A DNA stretch of 58,569 nt from Trueperaceae bacterium (GCA_011389865.1 JAABTL010000016.1:1-58569), one strand, 5' to 3'. Counted from the stretch's first letter, positions 18,127-26,693 are shown. Notes: generated by a model from the sequence alone, not told the origin. Numbers and translations are program-made.

Positions 18127-18485
18127 CTCGTCACCTCGGCCAAAAGGGCGGCCGCGAGTTCGCCGTGGAGCGGCGCGCTCACGGGCGGATCGAACGCGAT
18201 GCGGGCGGCGCCGGCGTCGAGCACCGCCCGCAGCCACTCCTCGCGTGCGCGCAGGTCGTCGGCGGCGAGCGTGAGCAGCGCCGGCGCCGGCCTGCGCGCC
18301 TGGCCGCCGCTTGCCGGCGGGGCGGCGCGCAGGACGCGGTCCAGGTGCCGCCGCGCCAAGGAAGCGTCGAGGAAGGCGAGCCCGACGAGTCCGAGGTCGT
18401 CGCGCCAGGTCAGCGGCGCGTAGCCGCGCCGGCCCACGTTGAGCACCCGGAGCGGTCGCGTGAGCCAGTCGGGCGGGGCGGCCAT
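18099..18485 (-). CDS. Hypothetical protein
   Basis: 128 residues, not recognised. It contains VLNVGRRGYAPLTWRDDLGLVGLAF at about residues 14-38, then a helical stretch and the ending HGELAAALLAEVTSYKRGLACL. There is no signal peptide or membrane helix. The codon pattern (G/C at third positions, good amino-acid mix) supports a real gene. It lies 7 nt downstream of the TPR/CPBP-like gene on the same strand and is probably co-transcribed with it. Its 3' end overlaps the glycosyltransferase gene by 28 nt in convergent orientation. Confidence 0.6.
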   Translation of the reverse strand: MAAPPDWLTRPLRVLNVGRRGYAPLTWRDDLGLVGLAFLDASLARRHLDRVLRAAPPASGGQARRPAPALLTLAADDLRAREEWLRAVLDAGAARIAFDPPVSAPLHGELAAALLAEVTSYKRGLACL

Positions 18486-18492
18486 GCGCGGC

Positions 18493-20154
18493 TCAGAGGA
18501 ACAGGCCGCGGACGTAGGGCGCGATCAACACCGTGACGCCCAGGCCGATCCAGGCGATCCACAGCGCGACCACGGCCGTGAGGCCGTTGGGGCGTCGGCG
18601 GTCGATCTCGGCGAGGGCGAGGCCGATCGGCACGAGCGCGGCCATCGGGGTGGCGAAGGCCAGGGCCCACACCAGCGCCATGATCGCGACGCTGAGGCCT
18701 GCGCCGTAGCGCTCCTCGATCGTGGGCCGCAGGAAGCCGCGGAAGTAGAACTCGGCGATCGGCACCACCGCCAACGCCGCGAAGCGCATCGGTGTCGGCC
18801 ATGCCAGGTCGAGGAAGAACGGCCCCGCCCAGCCACCGCGCGGGACGTAGATCAGGTAGCCGAGCATGACGGCGTAGACGAGGGCCCCGACCACGATGCC
18901 GGCGGCGATACCATCCGCGTTGCCGGCCAGGCGCTGCCCGGCGTTCCAACCCAGCGCCCGCGTCCGTTGCCACGCCAGCAGCGAGGCCACGACGGCGAAC
19001 ATGATCAGGTACACGGCCCGCGCCTCGTGCTGCTGGTGGGGCGTGAGCAGGGCGAGGAGGTTGCCGTAGACGACGACGCCGAAGATCACCGCGCTGGCCA
19101 GGCCCATGAGCGCCGCGGCGAAGAAGACGCCGTAGGCCGCGCCGACCGTCCAGCGCTTGGGGCCTTCCTCCTGTGGGGTGACCTCGTCGTTGCGCCGCGA
19201 CTCGCCGATCAGGTGCAGCGCCAGCAGCACGAACAGCGCCAGCATCCACAGCACGGTGTTGCCGCCGAACGCGGTGAGCAGGTTGCCGCGCAGGGTGGCC
19301 TCGCGCAGGGCCAGGCCGCCGCGCTGCAGGTCGCCCTGCCCGTAGTAGAGGATCGACAACACCTGGAGGTCCGCCGCTTGTCCCGAGCTGTCGCGCAGGT
19401 CGCGCAGCGCCAGCGCCGTCTCGATGTTGCCGACCGCGTCGTCGGCGCGGCCCTGAGCCCAGGCGATGCGACCGAGGAGCGCCTTGACCTCTGGGGAGCG
19501 GACGTCGCCGGTGACGATCTCGTAGTCGCGGAGTTGTCGGGCCGCACCTTCGAGGTCCCCGGTGCGCCAGCGCAGCGTGGCGTCGGCGAGCCGGTACTCG
19601 AGCTCGATGCCGTTGGCGTCGATCGCCCGCTGGTAGCCGGCCAGCGCCGCGTTCATCTCACCGTCCGCCTCGGCGATGCGTCCCTCGAGGAAGGCGAGGC
19701 GGGCCGTCAGTCGCAGGTCGGGGCGCTGCTGCAGCTTCGAGCGGGCCGAGCTCACGAAGCTCCGCGCCTCGTCGGCACGGTCGCCGGCCACGAGGATCTC
19801 GGCGAGCAGGACGTCGACCTCCGCGCCCTCGAGCTGCGGCCGCACGCGCATCAGGCGGCTCTCCGCCGAGCCGAGCTCGCCCAGCGCGAACTCGATGCGG
19901 CCGAGGGCCAGCTGCACGTCGGTCCTGCGGTCGTCGACCTCGAGCGCGGAGAGGCAGCTCTGGCGAGCGGTGGTGAGGTCGCCGCCGGCCTCGAAGCCGA
20001 GGCACTCCTGGTAGTAGCGCTCGGACGAGAACACCTGGGCCCACGCGATCGACGCCAGCAGCACGACGACCAGCGCGGCCGCCGACCTGCGGCCGAGCCG
20101 GCCGCGGCGTCGAGCGACGATGGGGGGCTCGTGGGGCGCGTTGGTATGCGTCAT
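18493..20154 (-). CDS. Tetratricopeptide protein fused to a CPBP-like membrane domain
   Basis: 553 residues. A single N-terminal membrane anchor (AAALVVVLLASIAWAQVF, about residues 24-41) leads into a ~220-residue helical repeat region of TPR type (for example TTARQSCLSALEVDDRRTDVQLALGRIEFALGELGSAE), probably outside the cytoplasm. From about residue 290 come eight or so membrane helices. Near the end, VPIAEFYFRGFLRPTIEERYG resembles motif 1 of CPBP (Rce1/Abi) intramembrane proteases (EExxxRG) but with only one Glu, and the expected FxxxH motif is replaced by WALAFATPM without His. It is therefore likely an inactive or divergent CPBP protein. The ATG at 20154 is preferred to one 12 nt earlier because that one overlaps the TAGGAT hexamer. 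Confidence 0.72.
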   Translation of the reverse strand: MTHTNAPHEPPIVARRRGRLGRRSAAALVVVLLASIAWAQVFSSERYYQECLGFEAGGDLTTARQSCLSALEVDDRRTDVQLALGRIEFALGELGSAESRLMRVRPQLEGAEVDVLLAEILVAGDRADEARSFVSSARSKLQQRPDLRLTARLAFLEGRIAEADGEMNAALAGYQRAIDANGIELEYRLADATLRWRTGDLEGAARQLRDYEIVTGDVRSPEVKALLGRIAWAQGRADDAVGNIETALALRDLRDSSGQAADLQVLSILYYGQGDLQRGGLALREATLRGNLLTAFGGNTVLWMLALFVLLALHLIGESRRNDEVTPQEEGPKRWTVGAAYGVFFAAALMGLASAVIFGVVVYGNLLALLTPHQQHEARAVYLIMFAVVASLLAWQRTRALGWNAGQRLAGNADGIAAGIVVGALVYAVMLGYLIYVPRGGWAGPFFLDLAWPTPMRFAALAVVPIAEFYFRGFLRPTIEERYGAGLSVAIMALVWALAFATPMAALVPIGLALAEIDRRRPNGLTAVVALWIAWIGLGVTVLIAPYVRGLFL

Positions 20155-20245
20155 GGTCGGAGCCATCCTACCCGGTTCTTCTGCGTCATGAAGAGATTGT
20201 GAACCTCTTCCCCCCAGGGGTCGGCTGGCTCGGGGGCGACGTTGG

Positions 20246-20251
20246 TAGCAT
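20246..20251 (+). promoter_or_regulatory. TAGCAT extended -10-like box
   Basis: TGG-TAGCAT ends exactly 6 nt before the ATG at 20258, a leaderless arrangement with an extended TG element. It would drive the small secreted-protein gene and the two-component genes behind it. Confidence 0.5.
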
Positions 20252-20257
20252 GACGGC

Positions 20258-20638
20258 ATGTCGGGCCTGCTGTTCTGGTTCCTGCTGGGCCAGGCGGCCT
20301 CGCTGCTTCCGGCCTTTCCGGTCGGCACGGAGTTGCGGTTGGTGTCGCCCGACCTCCTGACGGTCTACTCGAGTGGACGCGTCACCGACGACCGTCAGCT
20401 GATCGTCGACCTGCCGCTGGACGCCGGCACGGAACTGCGGCTGCTCGTCTTCCCACCGGACGCCAGCGCGGAGCAGGTGGCCGAGGCTCTCTCCCCGGCG
20501 AGGGCGCTGTTCGGCCGCGTGGCTGACGACCGCGCCGACGTGTGGGTGCGCTTCGCCGATCACGAGGAGCCCGTCTCGCTGCGGGGCTGGCTGGCCGAGG
20601 AGCGCGACATCGCCCTCTTGCTCGTCACGCGGAGGTGA
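20258..20638 (+). CDS. Small secreted or anchored protein of unknown function
   Basis: 126 residues, not recognised. The N terminus MSGLLFWFLLGQAASLLPAF is hydrophobic and reads as a signal peptide or membrane anchor without a long basic region. The rest is beta-rich with short repeats of charged residues (TELRLVSPDLLTVYSSGRV, TELRLLVFPPDASAEQ). The start is fixed by a -10-like box at leaderless spacing. Its stop is within GGAGGTGAGC, which also provides the ribosome binding site of the response regulator, so it is the first gene of a three-gene operon with a two-component system. It could be a periplasmic accessory of that system. Confidence 0.7.
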   Translation: MSGLLFWFLLGQAASLLPAFPVGTELRLVSPDLLTVYSSGRVTDDRQLIVDLPLDAGTELRLLVFPPDASAEQVAEALSPARALFGRVADDRADVWVRFADHEEPVSLRGWLAEERDIALLLVTRR

Positions 20639-20643
20639 GCGCC

Positions 20644-21309
20644 GTGCCCCAACGCATCGTCATCGTCGAGGACGACCTCGACATCGCCCGCCTGCTGACG
20701 CTCGAGCTGAGCGAGGCCGGCTACGAGGTGCACGCGTTCGACGGCGGCGTTCGCGGCCTGACCGCCATCCGCGAGCTGCAACCCGACCTCATCGTGCTCG
20801 ACCTGGGCCTTCCCGACCTCTCGGGCGCCGAGATCGCACGCCGCGTGCGCCGCCACGACGTGACGCCGATCCTCATCCTCACGGCCCGCGACGACGTCGC
20901 CTCCAAGGTCGAACTGCTCAACGCAGGCGCGGACGACTACCTGGTCAAGCCGTTCCACGTCGAGGAGCTGCTCGCCCGCGTGGGGGTGCAGCTGCGCAAG
21001 CAGCACGTGGGTGCCCCCAAGGAGATCGGCGACCTCACGATCGATCCCGTTCGGCGCCAGGTCTGGTGGACCGGCGTGGAGGTGCGCCTCTCGCCGCGCG
21101 AGTTCGCGCTGCTCGCGTTCATGGCGGCGCAGCCCGGGCGCGTGTACGGCCGCGCCGAGATCGAACGGAACGTGTGGGGCGAGGACCTGCCGCCAGCCTC
21201 GAACGTCGTCGACGTGCACGTCGCCAACATCCGCGGCAAGCTGCGCGATGCCGGTGGGTACGGGGTGATCCGCACCGTGCGCGGGGTCGGCTACGCGCTC
21301 AAGGGCTGA
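20644..21309 (+). CDS. OmpR-family response regulator
   Basis: 221 residues. The receiver domain has the acidic pair (IVEDDLD), the phospho-acceptor Asp in DLIVLDLGLPDLSG (about residue 52), the Thr in ILTARDD and the Lys in YLVKPF. A winged-helix DNA-binding domain follows (VEVRLSPREFALLAFMA, NVVDVHVANIRGKL, IRTVRGVGYAL). The GTG at 20644 is chosen over the overlapping GTG at 20635 because GGAGG at 20631-20635 is 8 nt from it. It should be phosphorylated by the histidine kinase encoded 4 nt downstream. Target genes are unknown. Confidence 0.95.
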   Translation: MPQRIVIVEDDLDIARLLTLELSEAGYEVHAFDGGVRGLTAIRELQPDLIVLDLGLPDLSGAEIARRVRRHDVTPILILTARDDVASKVELLNAGADDYLVKPFHVEELLARVGVQLRKQHVGAPKEIGDLTIDPVRRQVWWTGVEVRLSPREFALLAFMAAQPGRVYGRAEIERNVWGEDLPPASNVVDVHVANIRGKLRDAGGYGVIRTVRGVGYALKG

Positions 21310-21313
21310 CACC

Positions 21314-22714
21314 GTGGCGGGCGCCGGCCCCGTCCCCGCTCGCGAGCGCCGAGCGCACGCGCGCTCCCTGCGGGGCGCGGGCACGCGCCGCTCGTGGCCG
21401 CTCGCCTGGCGCGGCGCGGTGCTCGCCAGCCTCGCCATCGGCCTGCTCGCCGCCATCGCCTCGCTGACGGCCTTCGCGGTCGTGCGCGAGAGCCTGCGCG
21501 GCACGCTGCAGGGGGCGTTGGACACCGACGCCGCTCGGGTGGCCGACCTGTACCGTGCGGGCGCCGCCGGCAGCGCCCGCGACCAGCTCGCGGGGCCGAC
21601 CGGGGGCGTGATCGTCCAGCTCTACGACCCCCTGGGCGAACTGCTCGTCGCCAGCGAGCCGCGCTTCGCGGTGCCCGACGCGTCCGTGCCCCACGAGGCG
21701 CTGGTCGGCGCCCGCGACCTGCCGCGCGCGTGGCGCGGCCAGCTCGCCGGCCGCCCCGTCCAGGTGGCGCTGCGGCCCTTCGAGTTCGGCGTCGTCGCCG
21801 TGATCGGCGACACGGCCTTCATCGGCGAATCCCTCGCGCGGCTCGCCCAGGCGCTCGGTTGGGCGACGGCCGCGCTGGTCGTGCTCTCCGCGCTGGTGGG
21901 CTCGGCGGTCGCGCTCGAGATCGTGCGGCCGATCCGCCGGCTGGCGCGTGCGGCCCAGCGGCTGGGTCCCGACCACCTCGAGCCGATCCCCGACCTCGGG
22001 CCGCGCGACGAGGTCGGGCGCCTGACCGAGGTGCTCAACGGTCTCATCGGCCGCCTGCGCGACGCACTGGATGCCCAGCGCGCCTTCCTGGCCGAGACGT
22101 CGCACGAGCTGCGCACGCCGCTGACGTCGCTGCAGGGTTTTCTCGAGCGGGCCGCGCGCAAGGCCGATCCCGAGGTCCGCCGCGAGCTGGGCGACGCACA
22201 GCGCGTCGCCCGCGGGATGGGTCGGCTGGTGGGCGACCTGCTCCAGCTCTCGCGCGGCGACGCGGTGCCCGAGGTCGACCCCTTCCTCGTGGACCCCGTG
22301 AGCGACGTCCTGCGCCCGGTGGCGGAGGAGTTCCCCGGGGTGGCGGTGGAGGGCGAGCCCGGCGTGACCGTGCTGGGCGATCCCGAGCGGCTGCGGCAGC
22401 TGGTGCGCAACCTGGTGGCCAACGCGCTGCGCGCCGCGGGTCCGGGCGGCGTCACGCTGCGCGCGCGCGCCGTGGACGGCGCGGTGGTGGTCGAGGTCCA
22501 CGACGTCGGGCCCGGGGTGCCGCCCGAGCTGCAGGCGGCGGTGTTCGAGAAGTTCTGGACCACGGGGGGCGGCGGCGCGGGGCTGGGCCTGGCGATCGCA
22601 CGTCAGGTCGCGCGTGCCCACGGCTCCGACCTGACGCTCGAGAGCCGTCCGGGCGACACGACCTTCACCCTGCGGCTCCCCGCCCTTGAGGTCGAGGACG
22701 ACGACGGCGCCTGA
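21314..22714 (+). CDS. Sensor histidine kinase
   Basis: 466 residues. First membrane helix at about residues 30-55 (WRGAVLASLAIGLLAAIASL), a ~120-residue extracytoplasmic sensor region, and a second helix near 175-195 followed by HAMP (IVRPIRRLARAAQRLG). The H-box is ETSHELRTPLTSLQGF with the phospho-acceptor His near residue 272. N-box is NLVANALRAAGPGG and G-box is GGGGAGLGLAIARQVARAHG. The N-terminal ~25 residues are Arg-rich. It forms the two-component pair with the OmpR-type regulator upstream. The signal is unknown; the sensor region shows no known binding motif. The start is GTG, 4 nt after the regulator stop. Confidence 0.93.
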   Translation: MAGAGPVPARERRAHARSLRGAGTRRSWPLAWRGAVLASLAIGLLAAIASLTAFAVVRESLRGTLQGALDTDAARVADLYRAGAAGSARDQLAGPTGGVIVQLYDPLGELLVASEPRFAVPDASVPHEALVGARDLPRAWRGQLAGRPVQVALRPFEFGVVAVIGDTAFIGESLARLAQALGWATAALVVLSALVGSAVALEIVRPIRRLARAAQRLGPDHLEPIPDLGPRDEVGRLTEVLNGLIGRLRDALDAQRAFLAETSHELRTPLTSLQGFLERAARKADPEVRRELGDAQRVARGMGRLVGDLLQLSRGDAVPEVDPFLVDPVSDVLRPVAEEFPGVAVEGEPGVTVLGDPERLRQLVRNLVANALRAAGPGGVTLRARAVDGAVVVEVHDVGPGVPPELQAAVFEKFWTTGGGGAGLGLAIARQVARAHGSDLTLESRPGDTTFTLRLPALEVEDDDGA

Positions 22715-22790
22715 TCGTGGCCTCAGGGCCCGCGGCGGGTTCGCCGCCGCGGGCCCCAGGCGCGCGGACCGATGTCCCGCGTCACCCGTG

Positions 22791-22796
22791 TACGTT
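22791..22796 (+). promoter_or_regulatory. TACGTT -10-like box for the esterase gene
   Basis: TACGTT ends exactly 6 nt before the ATG at 22803; no Shine-Dalgarno sequence is present. Confidence 0.45.
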
Positions 22797-22802
22797 GGGA
22801 CC

Positions 22803-23459
22803 ATGACCCAGGTCGCGCACACCTTCGAGACCGAGCTCGTCACGCCCGTCCGGCTCCCCTACCTGCTGCATCTGCCGGAGGGCGTCGAGGCGCGCAGCGA
22901 CTGGCCGCTGATCGTCTTCCTGCACGGCTCGGGCGAGCGCGGCGACGACCTGGAGCGGGTGCGCCGCCAGGGGCTGCCGAAGCGGCTCGACGACGGGTTC
23001 GAGTTGCCGGCGGTGGTCTTGTCGCCGCAGTGCCCAGACGGGCAGGTGTGGGCGCAGCAGTACCCGGCGGTGATGGCGCTGGTCGACGACGTGATGGCGC
23101 GCGTCGGCATCGACGTCGACCGCGTGTCCCTCACCGGCCTGAGCCTGGGCGGCGCCGGCGTCGTCCACCTGGCGGCCAGCTACCCGGAGCGCTTCGCGGC
23201 GCTCGTGCCGATCTGCGGCCCGTGGACCTTCTACTACGTCACCCCTGGCATGGCGCGGCTGCCGCTGTGGGCGTTTCACGGCGAGGACGATCCGGTGGTG
23301 TCGGTCGAGGACTCGCACCGGCTGGTCGCCGCCGTCCAAGCCCTCGGTGGCGACGCCCGGCTGACGACCTACCCGGGCGTGGCGCACGACGCCTGGACGA
23401 ACGCGTACGCGACCGACGAGCTGTTCGACTGGCTGTTGGCCCAGCGGCGCGGCGGCTAG
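22803..23459 (+). CDS. Alpha/beta hydrolase, phospholipase/carboxylesterase type
   Basis: 218 residues. VFLHGSGERGDDLERV near residues 38-53 supplies the oxyanion hole, GLSLGGAGVV near residue 115 the nucleophile Ser, GEDDPVVS the acidic residue and GVAHDAWTNAY the catalytic His: a full triad in the correct order. The pattern fits the dienelactone hydrolase/PHB depolymerase-like esterases often annotated as phospholipase/carboxylesterase. No signal peptide, so it acts in the cytoplasm; the ester substrate is unknown. The ATG is supported by a -10-like box 6 nt upstream. The stop codon shares CTAG with the stop of the convergent secreted-protein gene. Confidence 0.9.
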   Translation: MTQVAHTFETELVTPVRLPYLLHLPEGVEARSDWPLIVFLHGSGERGDDLERVRRQGLPKRLDDGFELPAVVLSPQCPDGQVWAQQYPAVMALVDDVMARVGIDVDRVSLTGLSLGGAGVVHLAASYPERFAALVPICGPWTFYYVTPGMARLPLWAFHGEDDPVVSVEDSHRLVAAVQALGGDARLTTYPGVAHDAWTNAYATDELFDWLLAQRRGG

Positions 23460-24220
23460 AAGGTGCCGTCGGCGATCGGCTCGTTGACCCGCACCGTCTC
23501 GTAGCGGACGGTCATCGCGAGTTCGGGCCCGTCGGGGCGTAGCCAGTAGCCCGTCCACGAGGACCAGCCAAGGGTGGCGGTTTCGTCGGGGTCGTCGACC
23601 AACCCGAGCAGCTTGCCCTCAACGGTCTCGACCACGGTCGCGATCAGCCGCCCCTCGGCGTCGAAGAGGAGCGCCGCCTCCGTCTCCGGTCCGAATGCGG
23701 TGATGCTCGCATCGAAGCCCGCGGGCAGCAGCGCCGCGCCGCGTACCGTGACCTGCTCACCCTCGACCAGGTCGCCGTAGGCGCGCATCCCGTCGTAACG
23801 AGCGTCGCTCGCCGCCGGGTCGAGGTCCGTGGCAGGTGCATCGAAGACGGCGTCGTACAGCGCGGCCATGCCCGGCGGCAGCGCGATCTCCTCGCCGGCG
23901 ACGCTCATGCTGACCTGGCCGTCCACCACGCGCACCACGGTCACCGTGCCGTCCCCGAGGTCGCTCACGATCAAGGCGCGGCGCCCGACGTAGTCGACCA
24001 CGGTGCGCGTGCGGGACTCGAACGCCGGCGCGCCGTGGGACACCATCACCATCACCATCTCGATCGTCTCGATCGTCTCGCCGGCCCATGGATCGGCGCG
24101 CTGCATCCCCTCGAGCAGGTGCAGGGCCCGGTCGTCCGCCTGAGCGCTGACGAAGGTGGTGAGCAGCAACGCCACCACGGCCGAGGCGACGATCACGGTG
24201 CCATGCAGGGTCCGAACCAT
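23456..24220 (-). CDS. Secreted protein of unknown function, outer-membrane lipoprotein-sorting-like
   Basis: 254 residues. A signal peptide is evident (TVIVASAVVALLLTTFVSAQA, cleavage near residue 28). The mature part begins ALHLLEGMQRADPWAGETIETIEMVMVMV and consists of alternating beta-strand-like segments (RTRTVVDYVGRRALIVSDLGDGTV), like the LolA/MucB-type folds that bind lipids, but similarity is too weak to assign. The ending YWLRPDGPELAMTVRYETVRVN is also strand-rich. A TAGGCT box sits 6 nt before the ATG. The stop overlaps the esterase stop in CTAG. Confidence 0.7.
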   Translation of the reverse strand: MVRTLHGTVIVASAVVALLLTTFVSAQADDRALHLLEGMQRADPWAGETIETIEMVMVMVSHGAPAFESRTRTVVDYVGRRALIVSDLGDGTVTVVRVVDGQVSMSVAGEEIALPPGMAALYDAVFDAPATDLDPAASDARYDGMRAYGDLVEGEQVTVRGAALLPAGFDASITAFGPETEAALLFDAEGRLIATVVETVEGKLLGLVDDPDETATLGWSSWTGYWLRPDGPELAMTVRYETVRVNEPIADGTF

Positions 24221-24226
24221 GCATTC

Positions 24227-24232
24227 AGCCTA
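24227..24232 (-). promoter_or_regulatory. TAGGCT -10-like box, minus strand
   Basis: On the minus strand TAGGCT ends 6 nt before the ATG at 24220, identical in sequence and spacing to the box at 12948-12953. Confidence 0.5.
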
Positions 24233-24277
24233 GCAGCGAAGAAGTTGCTCGCGCCGTGGCGCCAGCGGGCCGGCGCG

Positions 24278-24745
24278 TCAGAAGTACCAGTTGAAGCCGA
24301 GCGCCGCGCCGAAGGTCGGGATGCGGGCCGTGCCCCCCGACAAACTGATCGATCCGCCGACGCTCCCCTCGAGGAAGACCCCGAGCGGCGCGAGGCCGAC
24401 CTGGGCGAAGCGGAACTGGCCGCCCACCAGGCCCTGGACGCCGAGCTCGGCGCGGTTGGAGCCGAACTCGAGCGACGGTCCGCCGCCGACGTAGGCCGTG
24501 ACCGGCCCGTCCGCGAACACGTTCAGCATGGCGTCGGCGCCGACGCCGAAGGAGACGTTCCCGCCACTCGAGACGAGGCGGCCCGAGATGCGCAGGTCGG
24601 CGCCGCGGGAGAGCGCGTTGCTCACGCCGTAGTGGAGCGTGGCGCCGAGCGGGTAGCCGCTGCGGACGCCGAACCAGTTCTGGGCGCTGGCGGCGCCGAT
24701 CAGCAGGAGGGCGGAGAGGACGAGGGCGAGACGGGTGTGGCGCAT
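24278..24745 (-). CDS. Small beta-barrel-like outer membrane protein
   Basis: 155 residues. Signal peptide MRHTRLALVLSALLLIGAASA, then alternating Gly-rich amphipathic strands (YPLGATLHYGVSNALSRG, VTAYVGGGPSLEFGSNRAELG, LAPLGVFLEGSVGGSISLSGG). The chain ends FGAALGFNWYF: a C-terminal aromatic residue after a strand is the usual outer-membrane beta-barrel assembly signal. Length fits an 8-stranded barrel. It implies a diderm cell. A GAAGGAGC ribosome binding site lies 8 nt before the ATG. No specific family was recognised. The 252 nt upstream show no other gene; a 19-codon frame at 24852 was rejected. Confidence 0.72.
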   Translation of the reverse strand: MRHTRLALVLSALLLIGAASAQNWFGVRSGYPLGATLHYGVSNALSRGADLRISGRLVSSGGNVSFGVGADAMLNVFADGPVTAYVGGGPSLEFGSNRAELGVQGLVGGQFRFAQVGLAPLGVFLEGSVGGSISLSGGTARIPTFGAALGFNWYF

Positions 24746-24997
24746 GCGGGGCTCCTTCGTTGGTGAGGCGCGAGGTTCACACGAGGCGCCGGCGGACGCT
24801 CGAGCTGAGCGTGTCGACGACGATGCTCCGGGAGGCTAGCACCCCTGAATCATGAGCAAGGCGAAGGTGACCACGATGAGGGTCTCGATGGGAAGGTCAC
24901 GGGATCGCTAGCGAGCGCCCGTCGAAGTGCCGGGCCGCTGGACTCGGCGGTTCACCGACCGCCATCGACCGCACCCCATGGGGAAGGCGACGGGCCC

Positions 24998-26194
24998 TCA
25001 GCGGAGGTAGCGCCCGACGTCGCGCAGGTGTTCGTCGAAGTCCAGGTTCGGGCGGAAGACGGGGGCGTCGCCGTCGAAGCCGTGGAGGAAGAAGAGCCAA
25101 GGACGTCCGGCGTCGTCGTTGCGCGTCGGCGTCAGGACGGCGGCGAGGGCGGCCGCGCCCGGGTTGCCGATCGGCGTCACCGGCAGCCCGGGCCGGGTGT
25201 AGGTGTTCCATGGATGGTCGGTCTCGAAATCGCCGGCGGGGCGGTCGAGTTCGGGCAGGTCCTTGCCCAGACCGTAGGCGACGGTGGGGTCGGACTGCAG
25301 CGGCATGCCCAGATCGAGCCGGTTGAGGAACACCCCGGCGATGATGCCCATCTCACCGTCGTTGGCGGCCTCGGCCTGCACCATGCTGGCGAGCGTCACC
25401 CAGGCGTGCAGGTCGAGGTCGAGGCGCTCGAGCTCCGCGAGCACGACGCCGCTGACCTCCTTCTGGAAGCGCGCGAGCATCGCGGACACGATCTCGCCGG
25501 CGCCGAACCGCAGTGGCAGCTCGTACGTGGCCGGGAAGAGGTAGCCCTCGAGCCCGACGCCGTCTGGGAGGCCCGCGGGGCGCCACTCGGGCGGCGGGTC
25601 GGCGAGGATCCCGGCCACGTCGTCGACCACCTCGCGCCCCCAGCCCGCGGCCTCGATTCGCCCCAGCACGGCGTCCGCTCGGATGCCCTCGGGCAGCACG
25701 AAGCGGGCGGTGCGAGGGCGGCCGCCGCGCACCAGCGCGTCGGCGATCTGCGGCACCGTCATGTCGCGGCGCAGGTCGTAGAGGCCCTCGCCGACGCGCC
25801 CCTGGTCGCCGCGGTAGCGCAGCACGGCCACCAGGGCGCGGCGGTCGCGCAGCAGTCCGGCGGCCTCCAGGTCGGTGGCGACGCGCCCGGCGCTCGCGCC
25901 GGGCGCGACCTCGAACGCCACGGGGCGCGGATCGCCCGCGTCGACCGGCCCGAGGCTCCACAGCGCCCAGGCGCTCGCGGCCGCCAGCAGCGCAAGCGCC
26001 ACGAGCGCGACGAGGCTGAAGGCCGCCCGGGGGCCGCGGCGGCGGGGTGGGGCGGGCGTGGGCGGGGTCGCCACCCGGTCGGGGTCGGCGGCGACGGGGC
26101 GGCCGATGGTCGGTGGCTCGCCCGCGGGCCGGTCGGGCGCGACCTCGTCGCTGGCGGGCCGGTCGGGCGCCGGCCGGTCGGGTTCGGAGGTCAT
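24998..26194 (-). CDS. mltG: Endolytic murein transglycosylase MltG
   Basis: 398 residues. A ~70-residue Pro/Asp/Arg-rich cytoplasmic head (with the repeated theme PDRPA) precedes one membrane helix (FSLVALVALALLAAASAWAL). Then comes a LysM-like region (FEVAPGASAGRVATDLEAAG, GLYDLRRDMTVPQIADALVRGG) and the YceG/MltG catalytic domain: LEGYLFPATYEL, LASMVQAEAAND (catalytic Glu region), IAGVFLNRLDLGMPLQSDPTV and NTYTRPGLPVTPIGNPG. MltG cuts nascent glycan strands in the periplasm and sets their length. The start ATG overlaps the ruvX stop (ATGA) and has GAGGAGGGGG upstream. Gene order alaS-ruvX-mltG matches many bacteria. Confidence 0.95.
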   Translation of the reverse strand: MTSEPDRPAPDRPASDEVAPDRPAGEPPTIGRPVAADPDRVATPPTPAPPRRRGPRAAFSLVALVALALLAAASAWALWSLGPVDAGDPRPVAFEVAPGASAGRVATDLEAAGLLRDRRALVAVLRYRGDQGRVGEGLYDLRRDMTVPQIADALVRGGRPRTARFVLPEGIRADAVLGRIEAAGWGREVVDDVAGILADPPPEWRPAGLPDGVGLEGYLFPATYELPLRFGAGEIVSAMLARFQKEVSGVVLAELERLDLDLHAWVTLASMVQAEAANDGEMGIIAGVFLNRLDLGMPLQSDPTVAYGLGKDLPELDRPAGDFETDHPWNTYTRPGLPVTPIGNPGAAALAAVLTPTRNDDAGRPWLFFLHGFDGDAPVFRPNLDFDEHLRDVGRYLR

Positions 26195-26631
26195 GGCGCT
26201 GCCCCCTCCTCGCGCGCGTCGGCGGTCGCCCGCCGCTCCAGATAGGTCTCGAGGATGGCCACGGCCGCGCCCTCGTCGAGCCGGCCCTTCTCCTGGCGCC
26301 GGCCCCGCGACAGCCCCGAGGCGGCGATCTGGCGCTGGGCCAGCGCGGTGGTGAAGCGCTCGTCGAGCAGTTCGACGCGCAGCCCGGCGGCCCGCAGTGC
26401 CTGGGCGAACGAGCGCACGCGCTGGGTCTGCAGCGAGTCGCCGCCCTGGGCCCGCAGGGGGAGGCCGACGACCACCAGCGACGCCCCCTCGGCCTCGGCC
26501 GCGGCCACGACCGCGGCGACGTCGTCGGCCTGGCGCCCGCTGCGCCGCAGGGCACCGCGGCCGAAGGCGAAGCGCGCACCGACCTCGCCGCGGGCGAGGC
26601 CGATGCGCGCCTCGCCGACGTCGAGCGCCAA
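26191..26631 (-). CDS. ruvX: Putative pre-16S rRNA nuclease RuvX/YqgF
   Basis: 146 residues with the TTG start at 26631. The first motif ALDVGEARIGLA (catalytic Asp in an RNase H fold) follows directly. Further motifs are LVVVGLPLRAQGG, LLDERFTTALAQ (catalytic Glu) and RLDEGAAVAILETYLE (catalytic Asp). RuvX trims the 5' end of 16S rRNA and was earlier considered a Holliday junction resolvase. No ATG or GTG exists between the alaS stop and the first motif. Possible starts are TTG at 26631 or a CTG at 26697 that overlaps the alaS stop as CTGA; the latter would add 22 residues and couple translation to alaS. It overlaps mltG by 4 nt. Confidence 0.88.
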   Translation of the reverse strand: MALDVGEARIGLARGEVGARFAFGRGALRRSGRQADDVAAVVAAAEAEGASLVVVGLPLRAQGGDSLQTQRVRSFAQALRAAGLRVELLDERFTTALAQRQIAASGLSRGRRQEKGRLDEGAAVAILETYLERRATADAREEGAAP

Positions 26632-26693
26632 CGCGACCGAGCGGCCCGACGCGTCGCGGGCGCCGTCCGGAGGCGTCGGGCGGGCCGCGTCGC

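Noticed and set aside
24035-24070. Plus-strand CACCATCACCATCACCAT that reads as a His tag (GHHHHHHL)
   Set aside because: It is antisense to Glu-Met-Val-Met-Val-Met-Val in a real secreted-protein gene on the minus strand; no other vector-like sequence surrounds it, so it is not an engineered tag.
24852-24911. 19-codon frame in the gap between the beta-barrel gene and mltG
   Set aside because: No ribosome binding site, no box at leaderless spacing (the nearest TAGCAC is poor), and composition like non-coding sequence.
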